Origin: an uncultured Clostridia bacterium
GTDB taxonomy: Bacteria; Bacillota; Clostridia; Oscillospirales; Ruminococcaceae
Reading direction: 5' to 3'
Length of the DNA: 64,000 nucleotides
Assembly: GCA_947627005.1 (NCBI GenBank)
Contig: CANQUJ010000003.1
Span: 62,001 to 126,000 of the forward strand
A program made the translations under genes and the position numbers. Of this stretch, positions 1 through 7,267 are shown piece after piece. The first letter of the stretch is position 1, and each line of letters opens with the position of its first letter. The notes below the pieces were generated by a model. The model had not been told where the DNA came from, made no database searches, and worked only from the letters and a program-made list of their open reading frames with translations.

Positions 1-129
1 GTCGACAAGTGCGCCAAAGAGCTCGGCGGCTCGATCAAGATCGCCGATTACGTTCGCTACGAGCGCGGCGAGGGTATCGCCAAGCGCGAAGACAATTTCG
101 CCGACGAAGTCGCTTCGATGATCAAGTAA
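1..129 (+). CDS. tsf: Elongation factor Ts, C-terminal end (partial)
   Basis: The window opens inside a gene. The first frame reads 42 residues to a TAA at 127-129 and includes ADYVRYERGEGIAKREDNF, the conserved C-terminal segment of EF-Ts, the guanine nucleotide exchange factor that reloads EF-Tu with GTP in the cytoplasm. Only the C-terminal end is present, so nothing can be said about the start or the core domains. It is followed at once by a hairpin terminator, so it is the last gene of its transcript, normally rpsB-tsf. The call rests on a short but characteristic segment. Confidence 0.85.
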   Translation, partial: VDKCAKELGGSIKIADYVRYERGEGIAKREDNFADEVASMIK

Positions 130-140
130 TCGCAAAAAAT

Positions 141-172
141 AAAGCGCTCCGATTGTTCGGGGCGCTTTTTTC
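141..172. terminator. Bidirectional terminator after tsf
   Basis: The arms AAGCGCTCC and GGGGCGCTT form a stem with a short loop, followed by TTTTTT on the plus strand. On the minus strand the stem is followed by TTTATTTTTT. It can therefore serve tsf and also the small minus-strand ORF that ends at 171. Confidence 0.8.
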
Positions 173-326
173 ATAGCTGCGGGCCGCTGTTCGCGGCTTT
201 TTCGCGGATTTTGTGCTTTTTCCGGCAGAGCGGGTGCCGCGCCGCAAGATAATCTCTGATCTCCTCCGGGCTCAAAATCGCCGCGGCTTCTTGCGCGCAA
301 AGCTCGCCGGCCTTTTCTTCGGTCAT
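171..326 (-). CDS. Small hypothetical protein (51 aa)
   Basis: This minus-strand ORF starts at ATG 324-326 and ends with TGA at 171-173, at the edge of the terminator shared with tsf. The product is strongly charged, with no signal peptide or membrane segment: MTEEKAGELCAQEAAAIL opens an acidic helical half, and RHPLCRKKHKIREK near the end is basic. Upstream is a purine-rich stretch (AAGGGCGGTGG) that could act as a ribosome binding site 4 nt from ATG. I do not recognise the family. It fills otherwise empty space between two plus-strand genes, and its use of a bidirectional terminator favours a real gene, but chance is not excluded. Confidence 0.4.
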   Translation of the reverse strand: MTEEKAGELCAQEAAAILSPEEIRDYLAARHPLCRKKHKIREKAANSGPQL

Positions 327-403
327 ATTTCCACCGCCCTTCGGCGATATTGTTTGCGCCGGCGTGCGGTTTATTCGTTTCTCAAAATGCCCGCCAAGTC
401 AAC

Positions 404-432
404 TTGACTCAAAAATTGCGGCGTGATATAAT
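404..432 (+). promoter_or_regulatory. Sigma-A promoter of ksgA
   Basis: TTGACT (404-409), 17 bp, TATAAT (427-432), with TG one base before the -10 box (extended -10). It lies 28 bp before the ksgA start. Confidence 0.85.
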
Positions 433-459
433 ATTTCAAATATAAACAAGGAGCCCGAT

Positions 460-1323
460 ATGGACAATCTTTCCACTCCGGCCGTGATAAAAGACATTCT
501 TTCCCGCCACGGCTTTACATTTTCAAAGCGGCTCGGGCAGAATTTTTTGATAAACCCCTCGGTCTGCCCGAAAATCGCCGAGCTCGGCCGCGCCGAAAGC
601 GGCTTCGGGATAATAGAGATCGGCCCCGGGATAGGCGTTTTAACGAACGAGCTCTGCCTTCGCGCCGATAAAGTCGTCGCGATAGAGCTCGATCCGCGGC
701 TTTTGCCGATTCTGGGCGAGACCCTTTCGGAGCACAAAAACCTTAAAATCGTCAACGCCGACGTTTTAGAGGTCGACCTTAAAAAGCTCATCGAAGACGA
801 ATTTTCGGGGCTGCGGGTCGCGATATGCGCAAATCTGCCATATTATATCACCTCGCCGATCGTGATGAAGCTTTTGGAAGACCGCCTGCCCATCGTCTCG
901 ATAACGACGATGGTCCAGCGCGAGGCCGCAGACCGCCTTTGCGCGCCCTTGGGAACAAGAGAGGCGGGCGCGGTGACCGTCGCGGTGGATTATTTCAGCG
1001 AGGCGGAGCGGCTTTTCAACGTCTCGCGGGGGAGCTTTATGCCGCAGCCGAACGTCGACAGCGCGGTCATAAGGCTTAATATCCGCGAAGAGCCTCCCAA
1101 AGTCGCCGACGAAAAGCTTTTCTTCAAAATCGTTCGGGGGATATTCACCCTTCGCCGCAAAACCGTTTTGAACGCGCTCTCCGGCTCGATGGGAATAGAA
1201 AAGCCCGAGGCTGCGAAAATTCTCGACTCGGCGGAAATTCCGCAAAATCTTCGCCCCGAGCAGCTTAAAATGCAAGAGCTTATCTCTCTCTGCGGGGCCT
1301 ACGACAAATTTTTAAAGGAGTGA
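460..1323 (+). CDS. rsmA: 16S rRNA dimethyladenosine transferase (KsgA/RsmA)
   Basis: This enzyme uses S-adenosylmethionine to dimethylate two adjacent adenosines in the 3' hairpin of 16S rRNA during small-subunit maturation. The 287-residue length is normal. Visible motifs are GQNFL near residue 26, the SAM-binding EIGPGIG near 53-59, IELDP near 75-79 and the catalytic NLPYY near 125-129. The C-terminal part (about 190-287) is the small helical domain. The ATG at 460 has an AAGGAG ribosome binding site and a clean promoter just upstream. Its last codons overlap the start of the next gene by 4 bases (GTGA), which suggests translational coupling. Confidence 0.95.
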   Translation: MDNLSTPAVIKDILSRHGFTFSKRLGQNFLINPSVCPKIAELGRAESGFGIIEIGPGIGVLTNELCLRADKVVAIELDPRLLPILGETLSEHKNLKIVNADVLEVDLKKLIEDEFSGLRVAICANLPYYITSPIVMKLLEDRLPIVSITTMVQREAADRLCAPLGTREAGAVTVAVDYFSEAERLFNVSRGSFMPQPNVDSAVIRLNIREEPPKVADEKLFFKIVRGIFTLRRKTVLNALSGSMGIEKPEAAKILDSAEIPQNLRPEQLKMQELISLCGAYDKFLKE

Positions 1324-2399
1324 GCGACACGGAACCTCGCGATTTTTTGGATTTTTTGGAGACTGCCGGCCGGCTTAAGACCGCCTATCGACACAACTAT
1401 ATCGAAGACGGCCGAAAAGAAAGCGTGGCCGACCATTCTTGGCGGCTCGCGTTTATGCCGCTGCTTTTGAAAGACAGCTTCCCCGGGGTGGATATCGACA
1501 AGGTGATAAAAATGTGCCTTATCCACGACCTCGGCGAGGCAGTGACCGGGGACATACCTTGTTTTAAAAAGACGGCCGCCGACGAAGCGACCGAAAAATC
1601 GGCGATAAATTCGCTTTTGTCCGCTCTGCCGGAGGGGACGAGAGCCGAATTTTCCGCGCTGTACGACGAGATGGAAGCGCTTGAAACGAAAGAGGCGAGG
1701 CTCTATAAGGCGCTCGACTGTTTAGAGGCGGTGATATCGCACAACGAGGCGGATATTTCGACCTGGGAGCCGCACGAATACGAGCTTCAATTCAAACACG
1801 GCGCGGACAAGGTCGCGTGGAGCGATTGGCTCAGAGAGCTTAAGGCGGAGATTGATAAGGACACGAGAAGGAAAATTGAGGAAGCGGATAAGGCGGACGT
1901 ACAAGGAGGAAAAAAGATGGATATAAGGCTGAAAAATGTTTGTGAGGACGACGCAGAGTTTTTGTACAGGTTCATGAACGACAAAAGTATTCTTGAAGCT
2001 TTAGATGAAATACCTACGCAGTTTAACGATTGGGTCGACGCAATATCAGCGTGGAATTGTGACTCGGACGAAGAGGATTATATTATTTTTGATGAAAACA
2101 CGCCTATCGGTTGGTTGGGCGTAAACGGGCTGTTATCGGAAGATAAATCGGCGTTCATTAAAATGATAGGTCTGCTGCCCGAATATCAAAATAAGGGGAT
2201 AGGCACTTATGTCCTCAATCAAACCTTGGAGATGCTGAAGTCGAGGGGATTTACGGCGGTGACACTGTATACAAATCAAAGCAATCGCCGCGCGCAGAAA
2301 TGTTATTTGAAATGCGGCTTCAAGATTGCGGAGAAGCTCACGGAAAAAATGTCGAACGGAAATCTTGTTGAACGGTATAAAATGGAACTCGTATTCTGA
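1320..2399 (+). CDS. HD-domain hydrolase fused in frame to a GNAT acetyltransferase
   Basis: The 359-residue ORF joins two unrelated domains. Residues 1 to about 195 are an HD phosphohydrolase of the YfbR/HD_3 kind (His39, His69-Asp70 in LIHDLGE, a further Asp near 133), a family that often cleaves phosphate from nucleotides. Residues 200-359 are a complete GNAT N-acetyltransferase with the acetyl-CoA loop YQNKGIGTYVL and the usual NxxAxxxYxxxGF end. At the joint, AAGGAGG lies 7 nt before an in-frame ATG (1917), so the acetyltransferase can also be made alone. The second half is visibly richer in A/T than the first, suggesting that an acquired gene was fused by loss of a stop codon. The GTG start at 1320 overlaps the ksgA stop, but its AAAGGAG sits too close to be ideal, so the exact start is uncertain. 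Substrates are unknown. Confidence 0.8.
   Translation: MSDTEPRDFLDFLETAGRLKTAYRHNYIEDGRKESVADHSWRLAFMPLLLKDSFPGVDIDKVIKMCLIHDLGEAVTGDIPCFKKTAADEATEKSAINSLLSALPEGTRAEFSALYDEMEALETKEARLYKALDCLEAVISHNEADISTWEPHEYELQFKHGADKVAWSDWLRELKAEIDKDTRRKIEEADKADVQGGKKMDIRLKNVCEDDAEFLYRFMNDKSILEALDEIPTQFNDWVDAISAWNCDSDEEDYIIFDENTPIGWLGVNGLLSEDKSAFIKMIGLLPEYQNKGIGTYVLNQTLEMLKSRGFTAVTLYTNQSNRRAQKCYLKCGFKIAEKLTEKMSNGNLVERYKMELVF
1903..1919 (+). promoter_or_regulatory. Internal ribosome binding site in the HD-GNAT fusion
   Basis: AAGGAGG (1903-1909) is 7 nt before the in-frame ATG 1917-1919. This is one of the best Shine-Dalgarno matches in the window, and it lies exactly at the domain boundary. Confidence 0.7.
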
Positions 2400-2402
2400 T
2401 AA

Positions 2403-2470
2403 TCTGATTTCTAACCTCTGACTTCTGATTTTCGGCCTGTTTTACGGTGCGAAACGCATCGGGAAACAGG
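2403..2470 (+). repeat. Pyrimidine-rich intergenic repeat plus hairpin
   Basis: A run of TCTGATTTCT / AACCTCTGACTTCTGATT units (2403-2433) is followed by a two-part hairpin: CCTGTTT pairs with AAACAGG (2436-2442, 2464-2470), and an inner CGGTGC pairs with GCATCG. A similar pyrimidine tract next to a hairpin occurs near 18.9 kb. The hairpin may terminate the upstream gene, though only a broken T stretch follows, and it overlaps the asnS -35 region. Confidence 0.5.
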
Positions 2471-2472
2471 TC

Positions 2473-2501
2473 TTGACTTTTCCGCCTGTGGGTACTATAA
2501 T
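2473..2501 (+). promoter_or_regulatory. Sigma-A promoter of asnS
   Basis: TTGACT (2473-2478), 17 bp, TATAAT (2496-2501), 31 bp before the ATG. It rules out a TTG start at 2473 for asnS, since that codon is the -35 box. Confidence 0.85.
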
Positions 2502-2532
2502 ATTTCCGGATATTTTGAAAGGAGCGTCTCAA

Positions 2533-3921
2533 ATGAAATATTTGATCGACGAAATCTATAAAAGCGTTCGCGGGCTCGTCCCGAACGCCGAACTTTGCGA
2601 CGGCGCCGAGGTTGAATTAGAGGGCTGGGTAAGAACGAACCGTTCTTCAAACAAGATCGGCTTTATCGCCCTCAACGACGGTTCATGCTTCCAAAACTGC
2701 CAGATAGTCTATGAAGAAGACAAGGTCGCGAACTACGCCGACGTCGCGAAATTTTTGACCGGCTGCTCTGTAAAAGTCAGCGGAAAGCTTATAATCACCG
2801 AGGGCGCGAAGCAGCCGTTCGAGGTAAACGCCGCAGAAATCGAGCTTTTGGGGGACTGCGACGCTTCCTACCCGCTTCAGAAAAAGCGCCACGGCCTCGA
2901 GTTTCTGCGCGAGATTCCTCATCTTCGCCCGCGGACCAACACCTTTATGGCGGTGTTTAAGATCCGCTCGGTGGTCTCGCAGTCGCTCCACGAATTTTTC
3001 CGCCAAAACGGCTTCGTATATATCCACACCCCGATAATCACCGGCAACGACGCCGAGGGCGCGGGGGAGTGCTTCACCGTTACGACGAGGGAGGACGGCA
3101 ACTATCGCGAAGATTTCTTCGGAAAACACGCCTGCCTGACCGTTTCGGGGCAGCTTCATGTCGAGCCGTTCGCGCTTTCGTTCGGAAAGGTCTACACCTT
3201 CGGGCCTACCTTTAGGGCGGAAAATTCCAACACGCCGTATCACGCCTCGGAGTTCTGGATGATCGAGCCCGAGATGGCTTTCTGCGACCTCAAGGGCGAT
3301 ATGGCGGTCATGGAGGCTATGCTGAAATACGTTATAAACGACGTTATGAAAAGCTGCCCCGACGAGCTTGAGTTTTTGAACAACTTCGTCGCCGAAAAGC
3401 ACGACCTCATTTCAAAGCTCGAAAGCGTCGTAAATTCCGACTTCAAGGTTATAACCTACACCGAAGCGGTCGACGAGCTGATCAAGAGCGGCGAAAAGTT
3501 TGAAAACCCGGTCTCTTGGGGAATGGACTTCAACAAGGAGCACGAGGTATATATCTGCGAAAAAATCGCGAAAGGGCCTGTATTCTTGATAGACTTCCCG
3601 AAGGACATCAAGGCGTTTTATATGAAGCTCAACCCCGACGGCAAGACCGTAGCGGCCTGCGACCTTTTGGTTCCGGGGGTCGGCGAACTCATCGGCGGCT
3701 CGCAGCGCGAAGAAAACTTCGAGCTTTTAGACAGGCGTATGGACGAGCTTAAGATGGAGAAGGAGACCCTCGACTGGTATCTCGATTTAAGAAGATACGG
3801 CGGCGTGATCCATTCCGGCTTCGGGCTCGGGCTCGAGCGGCTTTTGATGTACGTCACCGGCGTCGCGAATATCCGCGACGTACAGGCATATTCGAGGACG
3901 CCGAAAAATCTCAAATTCTGA
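2533..3921 (+). CDS. asnS: Asparagine--tRNA ligase
   Basis: This class IIb aminoacyl-tRNA synthetase charges tRNA-Asn with asparagine. The 462-residue protein has the N-terminal OB-fold anticodon-binding domain (about 20-120) and the class II catalytic core, with motif 2 FRAENSNT followed by HASEFWMIEPE and motif 3 GLGLERLLMY near the C-terminus. The N in RAENSNT and the ending DVQAYSRTP favour AsnRS over AspRS. The ATG at 2533 was chosen because GAAAGGAG lies 8 nt upstream and the open frame before it is promoter sequence. A GNAT gene follows after 35 bases with no terminator, so the two may be co-transcribed. Confidence 0.95.
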   Translation: MKYLIDEIYKSVRGLVPNAELCDGAEVELEGWVRTNRSSNKIGFIALNDGSCFQNCQIVYEEDKVANYADVAKFLTGCSVKVSGKLIITEGAKQPFEVNAAEIELLGDCDASYPLQKKRHGLEFLREIPHLRPRTNTFMAVFKIRSVVSQSLHEFFRQNGFVYIHTPIITGNDAEGAGECFTVTTREDGNYREDFFGKHACLTVSGQLHVEPFALSFGKVYTFGPTFRAENSNTPYHASEFWMIEPEMAFCDLKGDMAVMEAMLKYVINDVMKSCPDELEFLNNFVAEKHDLISKLESVVNSDFKVITYTEAVDELIKSGEKFENPVSWGMDFNKEHEVYICEKIAKGPVFLIDFPKDIKAFYMKLNPDGKTVAACDLLVPGVGELIGGSQREENFELLDRRMDELKMEKETLDWYLDLRRYGGVIHSGFGLGLERLLMYVTGVANIRDVQAYSRTPKNLKF

Positions 3922-3956
3922 GAACGCGGCATAAAATCGCCGTGAGGGGAGACATT

Positions 3957-4460
3957 ATGGAAAAATCGCTTTCGGAGCTGCTCAAAAATCTTCCGAGCGA
4001 TACTTGGCGCTCCGAGACCGTCGGTATCAGAAAAATCGAAAACGACGACGACCTCTGGTACGCCGTCGCGGAGTGCGGCCTCGCCCCGGAGCAGGAAGAT
4101 TTTGTCAATCCCGCCGGTTTTTCGATCGGCAGGGCGTATCTCTCTCCGAGCGACAATGTTCCCTGCGTTATCTGCAAAGCCGACGGCGAGCGGATAGGGT
4201 TTATCGTCTTCAGAAAATGGAGCGGCGCCGCCCCGGCGTTCAACTGGAGCTATTTTATTGACAAAAAATTTCAGGGCATGGGCTACGGAAAGGCCGCCGC
4301 GAAGCTGGCGATAAAAATTTTGAGAGCCGCCGACCCGAAAACGCCGCTCAAACTTTCTACGGAAGTTCACAATTTCAAAGCTCAAAAGCTGTATCAAACC
4401 GTCGGATTTGTAAAAACAGACGAGCTTGACGGCGACGATTTGGTTTTTATTCTTAATTGA
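3957..4460 (+). CDS. GNAT acetyltransferase, spermine/spermidine (BltD)-like
   Basis: This 167-residue single-domain N-acetyltransferase has the acetyl-CoA pyrophosphate loop KFQGMGYGKAA (Q-x-x-G-x-G type) and the terminal NFKAQKLYQTVGF. The N-terminal layout (GIRKIENDD, then a conserved NPAGFSIGRAY and VCKADGERIGF) resembles diamine and spermidine acetyltransferases, so a polyamine is a reasonable but unproven substrate. ATG 3957 follows GAGGGGAG by 5 nt and is preferred over the GTG at 3942. It lies directly downstream of asnS and ends before a strong terminator. Confidence 0.75.
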   Translation: MEKSLSELLKNLPSDTWRSETVGIRKIENDDDLWYAVAECGLAPEQEDFVNPAGFSIGRAYLSPSDNVPCVICKADGERIGFIVFRKWSGAAPAFNWSYFIDKKFQGMGYGKAAAKLAIKILRAADPKTPLKLSTEVHNFKAQKLYQTVGFVKTDELDGDDLVFILN

Positions 4461-4498
4461 GAAACAGCGCTAAGCAAACCGCCGCGCGCATAAAAATG

Positions 4499-4540
4499 AC
4501 CGCCCATACGCCGGTTTTTCCGGCAAAAGGCGGTTTTTTT
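4499..4540. terminator. Terminator between two convergent GNAT genes
   Basis: The outer stem ACCGCC/GGCGGT encloses an inner stem GCCGG-TTTTT-CCGGC and is followed by TTTTTTT on the plus strand. The minus-strand reading has TTTTT two bases after the stem, so it can stop transcription from both sides. Confidence 0.85.
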
Positions 4541-4560
4541 ACGTCGATAAGCCTCTCGGC

Positions 4561-5064
4561 TCAACTTATTTTCCTTTCCATCACCACGACTTTATACCCT
4601 CCTCCGTCGTATTCCGCGCCGGTCGGCGAAAAGCCGTTTTTTCGCCAAAATCCCTCGCTTTGGGGGTTGAGCTTTGAATACCCGAGCCGGACGTATTCAA
4701 ACTCAAGGCGCCTAAGCTCACAAAAACACTCCGAAACTATCTCGCTCCCAAGCCCTTTGCCCTGCCTTTTTGCGGCAGCCATAAAAAACCCGACGAACGC
4801 AGTTTTTTCGTTCGGGTAGCTTAAAATCAAATCCATAACCGCGGCAAGCCCGTCGCCGTCGAAAAATCCGATATAATATTTGTCGTCATAGCTCTTCCTC
4901 GGCGGCAGCGCGCGCATATCCCTTAAAACGCTTTCTTTTGAGACGAAAGGCGGGCAGTGCCGGTAATACTGCGGGTTGCCCTTGCAAAGCGAAAGAATAT
5001 CGCCGACATCGCTTTCGTCAAGCCGCCTCGCCGAAAAAGTTTTTGAAAGCGCGGATATGTCCAT
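4561..5064 (-). CDS. GNAT-family N-acetyltransferase
   Basis: This 167-residue protein carries a single GNAT fold. MAAAKRQGKGLGSEIV gives the acetyl-CoA loop (R-Q-G-K-G-L-G), and a late SEGFWRKNGF matches the family's final strand and helix. The N-terminal half (RRLDESDVGDILSLCKGNPQYY) is typical of acetyltransferases of unknown substrate in clostridia. It is the last gene of a minus-strand run after radA and an HD hydrolase, 12 bases downstream of a 35-codon ORF. A GAGGGTG stretch precedes the ATG. Confidence 0.75.
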   Translation of the reverse strand: MDISALSKTFSARRLDESDVGDILSLCKGNPQYYRHCPPFVSKESVLRDMRALPPRKSYDDKYYIGFFDGDGLAAVMDLILSYPNEKTAFVGFFMAAAKRQGKGLGSEIVSECFCELRRLEFEYVRLGYSKLNPQSEGFWRKNGFSPTGAEYDGGGYKVVVMERKIS

Positions 5065-5076
5065 CTTTTCACCCTC

Positions 5077-5184
5077 TCAAAACCCGACGAAGCGCTTTTC
5101 GTCAGTCTTGAACAGTCTTATTTGAATAAACGACCTGCCGTCTTCCGCCCGAGATTCGCCGTGGCGAATAACGAGAACAGTCAT
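5077..5184 (-). CDS. 35-residue ORF with an RHGES start, possible phosphatase remnant
   Basis: The ATG overlaps the TGA of the upstream HD gene (ATGA at 5181-5184) and the ORF stops 12 bases before the next gene, so it is packed like a coupled cistron. The product begins MTVLVIRHGESRAEDG. RHGE is the N-terminal catalytic signature of the histidine phosphatase (phosphoglycerate mutase-like) superfamily, but the remaining 19 residues do not look like that fold and the usual 150 or more residues are absent. It may be a decayed gene, a small protein, or a coincidental match. Confidence 0.4.
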   Translation of the reverse strand: MTVLVIRHGESRAEDGRSFIQIRLFKTDEKRFVGF

Positions 5185-5780
5185 CTTCTGTCCGCCCTTT
5201 CTTCGACGAAGCTTGACGCCTCGCAGTCCGCGATCATAAGCGCCATCGCGAGGGGATACATATGAAGCGCGTTCCCGACGAGCTTTTGGTCCTCCGTCCC
5301 CGAAAAGCCCATATGCCAGCGTATCGCCATAGCCTCCTCGCGGCTTAGCCTCATAAACCCCGAGATTATGTAGACGGATTTTTCGCCGTGGCCGTAGGGC
5401 AGAGAGTCGTTGTATTCATAGTAGGGGACCTTCGACCAAACGCCGGTCTTGTCGTCTTTGACGTTTCTCATCGAGGTTTTATATGTGTCGATCTTGCAAA
5501 CGTCATGCAAAAGCGAGACCACCGCAACCGATTCTTCCGAAAATTCAAGCCCGAAGCCCTTGGCGCGGTCGGTCTCAAGATAAGACTTCAAACAGTCGTA
5601 GACGTTAAGGCTGTGCTCGCAAAGGCCGCCCTCGTACGAACAGTGAAACCTCGTCGAGGCGGGCGCGGTAAAGAAGTCGCAGCGATTCTGCAAATAGTCG
5701 AGCAGCTCGTCCGAGCCCTTTCTTTTTATGTTTTCGCGATAAACCGCCAAAAAGCGGTCTTTAATTTCGACTTGATTCAT
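5181..5780 (-). CDS. HD-domain phosphohydrolase
   Basis: This 199-residue soluble protein has the metal-binding pattern of the HD superfamily: His46 in RFHCSYEGG, His56 in GGLCEHSLNV, His92-Asp93 in SLLHDVCKID, and later His/Asp residues in AIRWHMGFSG and MIADCEASSF. HD enzymes hydrolyse phosphoesters with divalent metals, and the natural substrate here cannot be inferred. The gene has its own extended -10 promoter in the gap behind radA, and its end overlaps the start of a 35-codon ORF. The ATG is preceded by GAAAGGACG. Confidence 0.75.
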   Translation of the reverse strand: MNQVEIKDRFLAVYRENIKRKGSDELLDYLQNRCDFFTAPASTRFHCSYEGGLCEHSLNVYDCLKSYLETDRAKGFGLEFSEESVAVVSLLHDVCKIDTYKTSMRNVKDDKTGVWSKVPYYEYNDSLPYGHGEKSVYIISGFMRLSREEAMAIRWHMGFSGTEDQKLVGNALHMYPLAMALMIADCEASSFVEERADRR

Positions 5781-5819
5781 ATTTCGCGTCCTTTCGGGTC
5801 ATTTAAGGATATTTTAATG

Positions 5820-5848
5820 ATTATATCACATTTTTGCGAAAGAGTAAA
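5820..5848 (-). promoter_or_regulatory. Sigma-A promoter of the HD hydrolase gene
   Basis: Read on the minus strand: TTTACT (5848-5843), 17 bp, TATAAT (5825-5820), with TG one base before the -10 box. Confidence 0.75.
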
Positions 5849-5872
5849 GGAAAACCGTCGGCGCTTTAAGGC

Positions 5873-7243
5873 TTATTTCTTCACTGCCTCGAACGCCTGC
5901 CGCAGGCTGTTTACCCCGACGACTTCTATCCCGTCGAAGCTTCGCAGATTTTTAAGCGAGTGGCGGGGGACTATGCACTTTTTAAACCCGAGCCGCCTCG
6001 CCTCTGCGATTCGCTGCTCGATATGCGATACCGCCCTGATCTCACCCCCGAGGCCGATCTCGCCGAAAGCGATAACGTCGTCGCCGAGCGGTCTGTCCGT
6101 AAGCGAAGAATAAAGCGCCATCGCGACCGGAAGGTCGGCCGCAGGCTCTTGAATTTTAAGCCCGCCGATTATGTTTATATAGACGTCGAGAGCGCCGTAG
6201 CTGAACCCGAGTCGCTTTTCCAAAACCGCGAGTATGACCCATACCCTGTTGAAGTCGAAGCCTGTCGTGACCCTTCTCGGAGAGGTGAGCCCGCTTTTCG
6301 TGACAAGCGCCTGAACCTCGGCGAGGATCGGCCTTGTGCCCTCCATCGCGCACAAAACGCAGCAGCCCGAAACCCCGGTCGGCCTGCCCGAAAGAAGCAT
6401 CTGCGAAGGGTTCTCAACCTCTTCGAGGCCGCCGTCGGTCATATCGAACACGCCTATCTCGTTGGTCGAGCCGAAGCGGTTTTTCGCGGCTCTCAATATT
6501 CTGTAAGAAAGATTCCTGTCCCCCTCGAAATACAAAACCGCGTCGACGATGTGCTCCATAACCTTCGGCCCGGCGATAGCGCCGTCTTTATTTACATGGC
6601 CGACTATGAAAAAGGGTATCTCTTCGGATTTCGCGAGCTTCATAAAAAGGTTCGCACATTCTCTGACCTGCGTAACGCTTCCGGGCGCGGAATTTATCTC
6701 CGAGATCGACATAGTCTGTATCGAGTCGATGATAACTATGCTCGGCTTTTCCGCTGTGATTGTATCCGCGACCGTCTGCGCGTCCGATTCTGTAAGAATA
6801 TAAAGATTCTCGCCCGAAACCCCGAGCCGATCGGCCCTAAGCTTAATCTGCCGGGCCGATTCCTCGCCCGAAACGTATAAAATGCTGTGCTCTTCGCCGA
6901 GATATTCGCATATCTGAAGCAAAAGGGTGGATTTTCCGATTCCCGGCTCGCCGCCCAAAAGAACCAGCGACCCTTTAACGAGACCTCCGCCCAAAACTCT
7001 GTCGAGCTCTTTAAGCCCGGTTTGATATCTAACCTCTTCGCTGCCCGAAAGGTCTATATCCCTAAGACCGATCGCTTTCGCGCTTCTTCTCGCTCCTCCG
7101 GCCTGCGCCGACGAGCTTTTTCTCGGGGCTATATCGGTCTCTTCAAAGGTGTTCCATTCCCCGCAGTTCGGGCATCTTCCGTTCCACTTCGGGCTTTCGT
7201 ATCCGCATGACGAGCAGACGAACAGGCTTTTTTGTTTCGGCAT
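5873..7243 (-). CDS. radA: DNA repair protein RadA
   Basis: RadA is a RecA-like ATPase and branch-migration helicase that helps process recombination intermediates. At 456 residues it is full length. In order: a C4 zinc finger (Cys10, Cys13, Cys24, Cys27), the ATPase core with Walker A GEPGIGKST near residue 97, the RadA signature KNRFGSTNEIGVF, and a C-terminal Lon-protease-like domain whose ATDLPVAMAL-type motif appears here as PAADLPVAMAL. The ATG at 7243 follows GAAAGGAAG. It lies 24 bases downstream of the amidase gene, so the two are probably co-transcribed. Confidence 0.95.
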   Translation of the reverse strand: MPKQKSLFVCSSCGYESPKWNGRCPNCGEWNTFEETDIAPRKSSSAQAGGARRSAKAIGLRDIDLSGSEEVRYQTGLKELDRVLGGGLVKGSLVLLGGEPGIGKSTLLLQICEYLGEEHSILYVSGEESARQIKLRADRLGVSGENLYILTESDAQTVADTITAEKPSIVIIDSIQTMSISEINSAPGSVTQVRECANLFMKLAKSEEIPFFIVGHVNKDGAIAGPKVMEHIVDAVLYFEGDRNLSYRILRAAKNRFGSTNEIGVFDMTDGGLEEVENPSQMLLSGRPTGVSGCCVLCAMEGTRPILAEVQALVTKSGLTSPRRVTTGFDFNRVWVILAVLEKRLGFSYGALDVYINIIGGLKIQEPAADLPVAMALYSSLTDRPLGDDVIAFGEIGLGGEIRAVSHIEQRIAEARRLGFKKCIVPRHSLKNLRSFDGIEVVGVNSLRQAFEAVKK

Positions 7244-7267
7244 ATTTTAACTTCCTTTCAAAGGCGG

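Noticed and set aside
5820-5872. A terminator between radA and the HD gene
   Set aside because: No convincing stem with a T run on the minus strand; the space is explained by the promoter of the HD gene.
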